This document shows positions 63,330 through 64,000 of a stretch of DNA of 64,000 bases, piece after piece. The first letter of the stretch is position 1; the number at the start of each line of letters is the position of its first letter. The stretch covers positions 2,640,001-2,704,000 of the forward strand of contig NZ_LT629796.1 of the NCBI RefSeq assembly GCF_900106065.1. The letters run 5' to 3'. The translations under genes were made by a program, and so were the position numbers. Origin of the DNA: Pseudomonas mandelii (GTDB lineage Bacteria; Pseudomonadota; Gammaproteobacteria; Pseudomonadales; Pseudomonadaceae). The notes beneath the pieces are model-generated. The model saw only the letters and a list, made by a program, of their open reading frames with translations, did not search any database and was not told the DNA's origin.

Positions 63330-64000
63330 TCAGCTCAGAAATGTTTGCAGCAAGTCATTGAGAAACAGCTGTCCGCGATCAGTCGCCGCCAGACGTGACG
63401 GTTCGACCCGCAACAGGCCGCTTTGTTCGGCTTCCCGCCGGCCTTCGGCGAGGCTTTCCAGCGGCAGTCCGGTGCGCTCCGGATACAGGCGCGATTCCAC
63501 GCCTTCAGTCAGGCGCAGGGCGTTCATCAGGAAGTCGAACGGCAGCTCGTCGTTGGTCAGCGCTTTCTCTCCGGCCTTGAAGCTTTTCGCCGGGTTCAGG
63601 TAATCCTTCGGCAGGCGCGTTTTCCAGGTGCGCACGATGCGCCCGTCCGGATGGCTCAGCTTGCCGTGGGCACCGGCACCGATGCCGATGAAGTCGCCGA
63701 AACTCCAGTAATTGAGGTTATGCCGCGCCGGGCGACCAGGCTGAGCATAAGCCGAGACTTCGTATTGCGTGTAACCGTGTTCGGCAAGCAGCGCCTGACC
63801 GGCTTCCTGAATGTCCCACAGCGTGTCGTCTTCCGGCAGCGTCGGCGGCTGGTTCCAGAACACCGTGTTCGGCTCCAGCGTCAGTTGATACCAGGACAAA
63901 TGCGTCGGCTTCAGGGCGATGGCCTGGCGCAGGTCGTTCAACGCATCGTCCAGCGACTGATCCGGCAAGCCGTGCATCAAGTCCAGGTTGAAGTTATCGA
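63330..64000 (-). CDS. hemW: Radical SAM haem chaperone, 3' part (truncated by the window edge)
   Basis: The last about 223 residues; the N-terminus, with the radical SAM Cys triad, lies beyond 64000. Visible landmarks are N-L-D-L-M-H-G-L-P-D-Q-S near the edge, then the block Y-Q-L-T-L-E-P-N-T and the HemW C-terminal winged domain (F-D-F-L-M-N-A-L-R-L-T-E-G). HemW inserts haem into respiratory enzymes; it was earlier annotated as an oxygen-independent coproporphyrinogen oxidase-like protein. Confidence 0.92.
   Translation of the reverse strand, partial: DNFNLDLMHGLPDQSLDDALNDLRQAIALKPTHLSWYQLTLEPNTVFWNQPPTLPEDDTLWDIQEAGQALLAEHGYTQYEVSAYAQPGRPARHNLNYWSFGDFIGIGAGAHGKLSHPDGRIVRTWKTRLPKDYLNPAKSFKAGEKALTNDELPFDFLMNALRLTEGVESRLYPERTGLPLESLAEGRREAEQSGLLRVEPSRLAATDRGQLFLNDLLQTFLS

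Overview
The window reads as a chromosomal segment of a fluorescent pseudomonad (Pseudomonas fluorescens group). The signs are high G+C with strong third-position bias, a Pseudomonas-type gene order (rppH-ptsP, lgt-thyA, folA, ilvD, mutM, ferredoxin-coaD, laoABC/laoR, rsmD, M16 pair, ftsYEX-rpoH, thiSG-trmB, hemW), and 17 intergenic paired REP elements of the GTAGGAGCGAGGCTTGC...CGCGAA type. No rRNA, tRNA, CRISPR array, insertion sequence or phage gene was seen. The taxonomic call rests on recognition, not on a database search.

Layout. 1-12.8 kb: end of an FAA-hydrolase-like gene, two tandem SdiA-regulated-type proteins, rpiA (minus), ilvA, a DUF2269 membrane protein, a HAD phosphatase (minus), rppH-ptsP, an NRDE protein (minus), a TauE-type permease, lgt and thyA. 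12.8-16.6 kb is accessory: an unrecognised protein behind a long hairpin, then divergent cadR/cadA metal resistance with a MerR-type operator between them. 16.6-23.4 kb is a phosphonate island: a LysR regulator, an aminoethylphosphonate-type ABC transporter, a FAD oxidoreductase and a PhnZ-like HD-domain diiron oxygenase. 23.5-31.7 kb: a DUF3482/DUF2868 GTPase-membrane pair, folA, a cystine transporter, pchP and ilvD.

31.9-35.4 kb is the most novel part. It is a compact minus-strand operon of low-G+C start: a 23-residue peptide gene with its own promoter and ideal ribosome binding site, a hairpin with a short T-run, a SagB-type flavin dehydrogenase, an AurF-type diiron oxygenase and an MFS exporter. 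The last three genes overlap. It has the architecture of a small ribosomal-peptide (RiPP) biosynthetic cluster, but lacks the enzymes (YcaO, lanthionine synthetase, radical SAM) that define known classes.

35.6-47.7 kb: rlmI, an HDOD protein, mutM, a ferredoxin, coaD, the laoA/laoB/laoC long-chain alcohol oxidation genes with divergent laoR and a 28-bp palindrome between laoC and laoR, a sulfurtransferase, an AraC regulator and a YheT-type hydrolase. 47.8-54.1 kb holds the conserved rsmD-M16-M16 cluster plus an extra M16 gene in which both M16 halves are fused and the export signal and membrane anchor are gone. 54.4-64 kb: ftsY-ftsE-ftsX-rpoH, mtgA, a DUF423 protein, thiS-thiG-trmB, a secreted repeat-like protein, a DUF3392 protein and the 3' part of hemW.

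Functions cluster around envelope/division (ftsYEX, mtgA, lgt), RNA processing and modification (rppH, rlmI, rsmD, trmB), amino-acid, folate and vitamin metabolism (ilvA, ilvD, thyA, folA, thiSG, coaD), and niche traits (cadmium, phosphonate, phosphorylcholine and fatty-alcohol use, and the putative peptide cluster).
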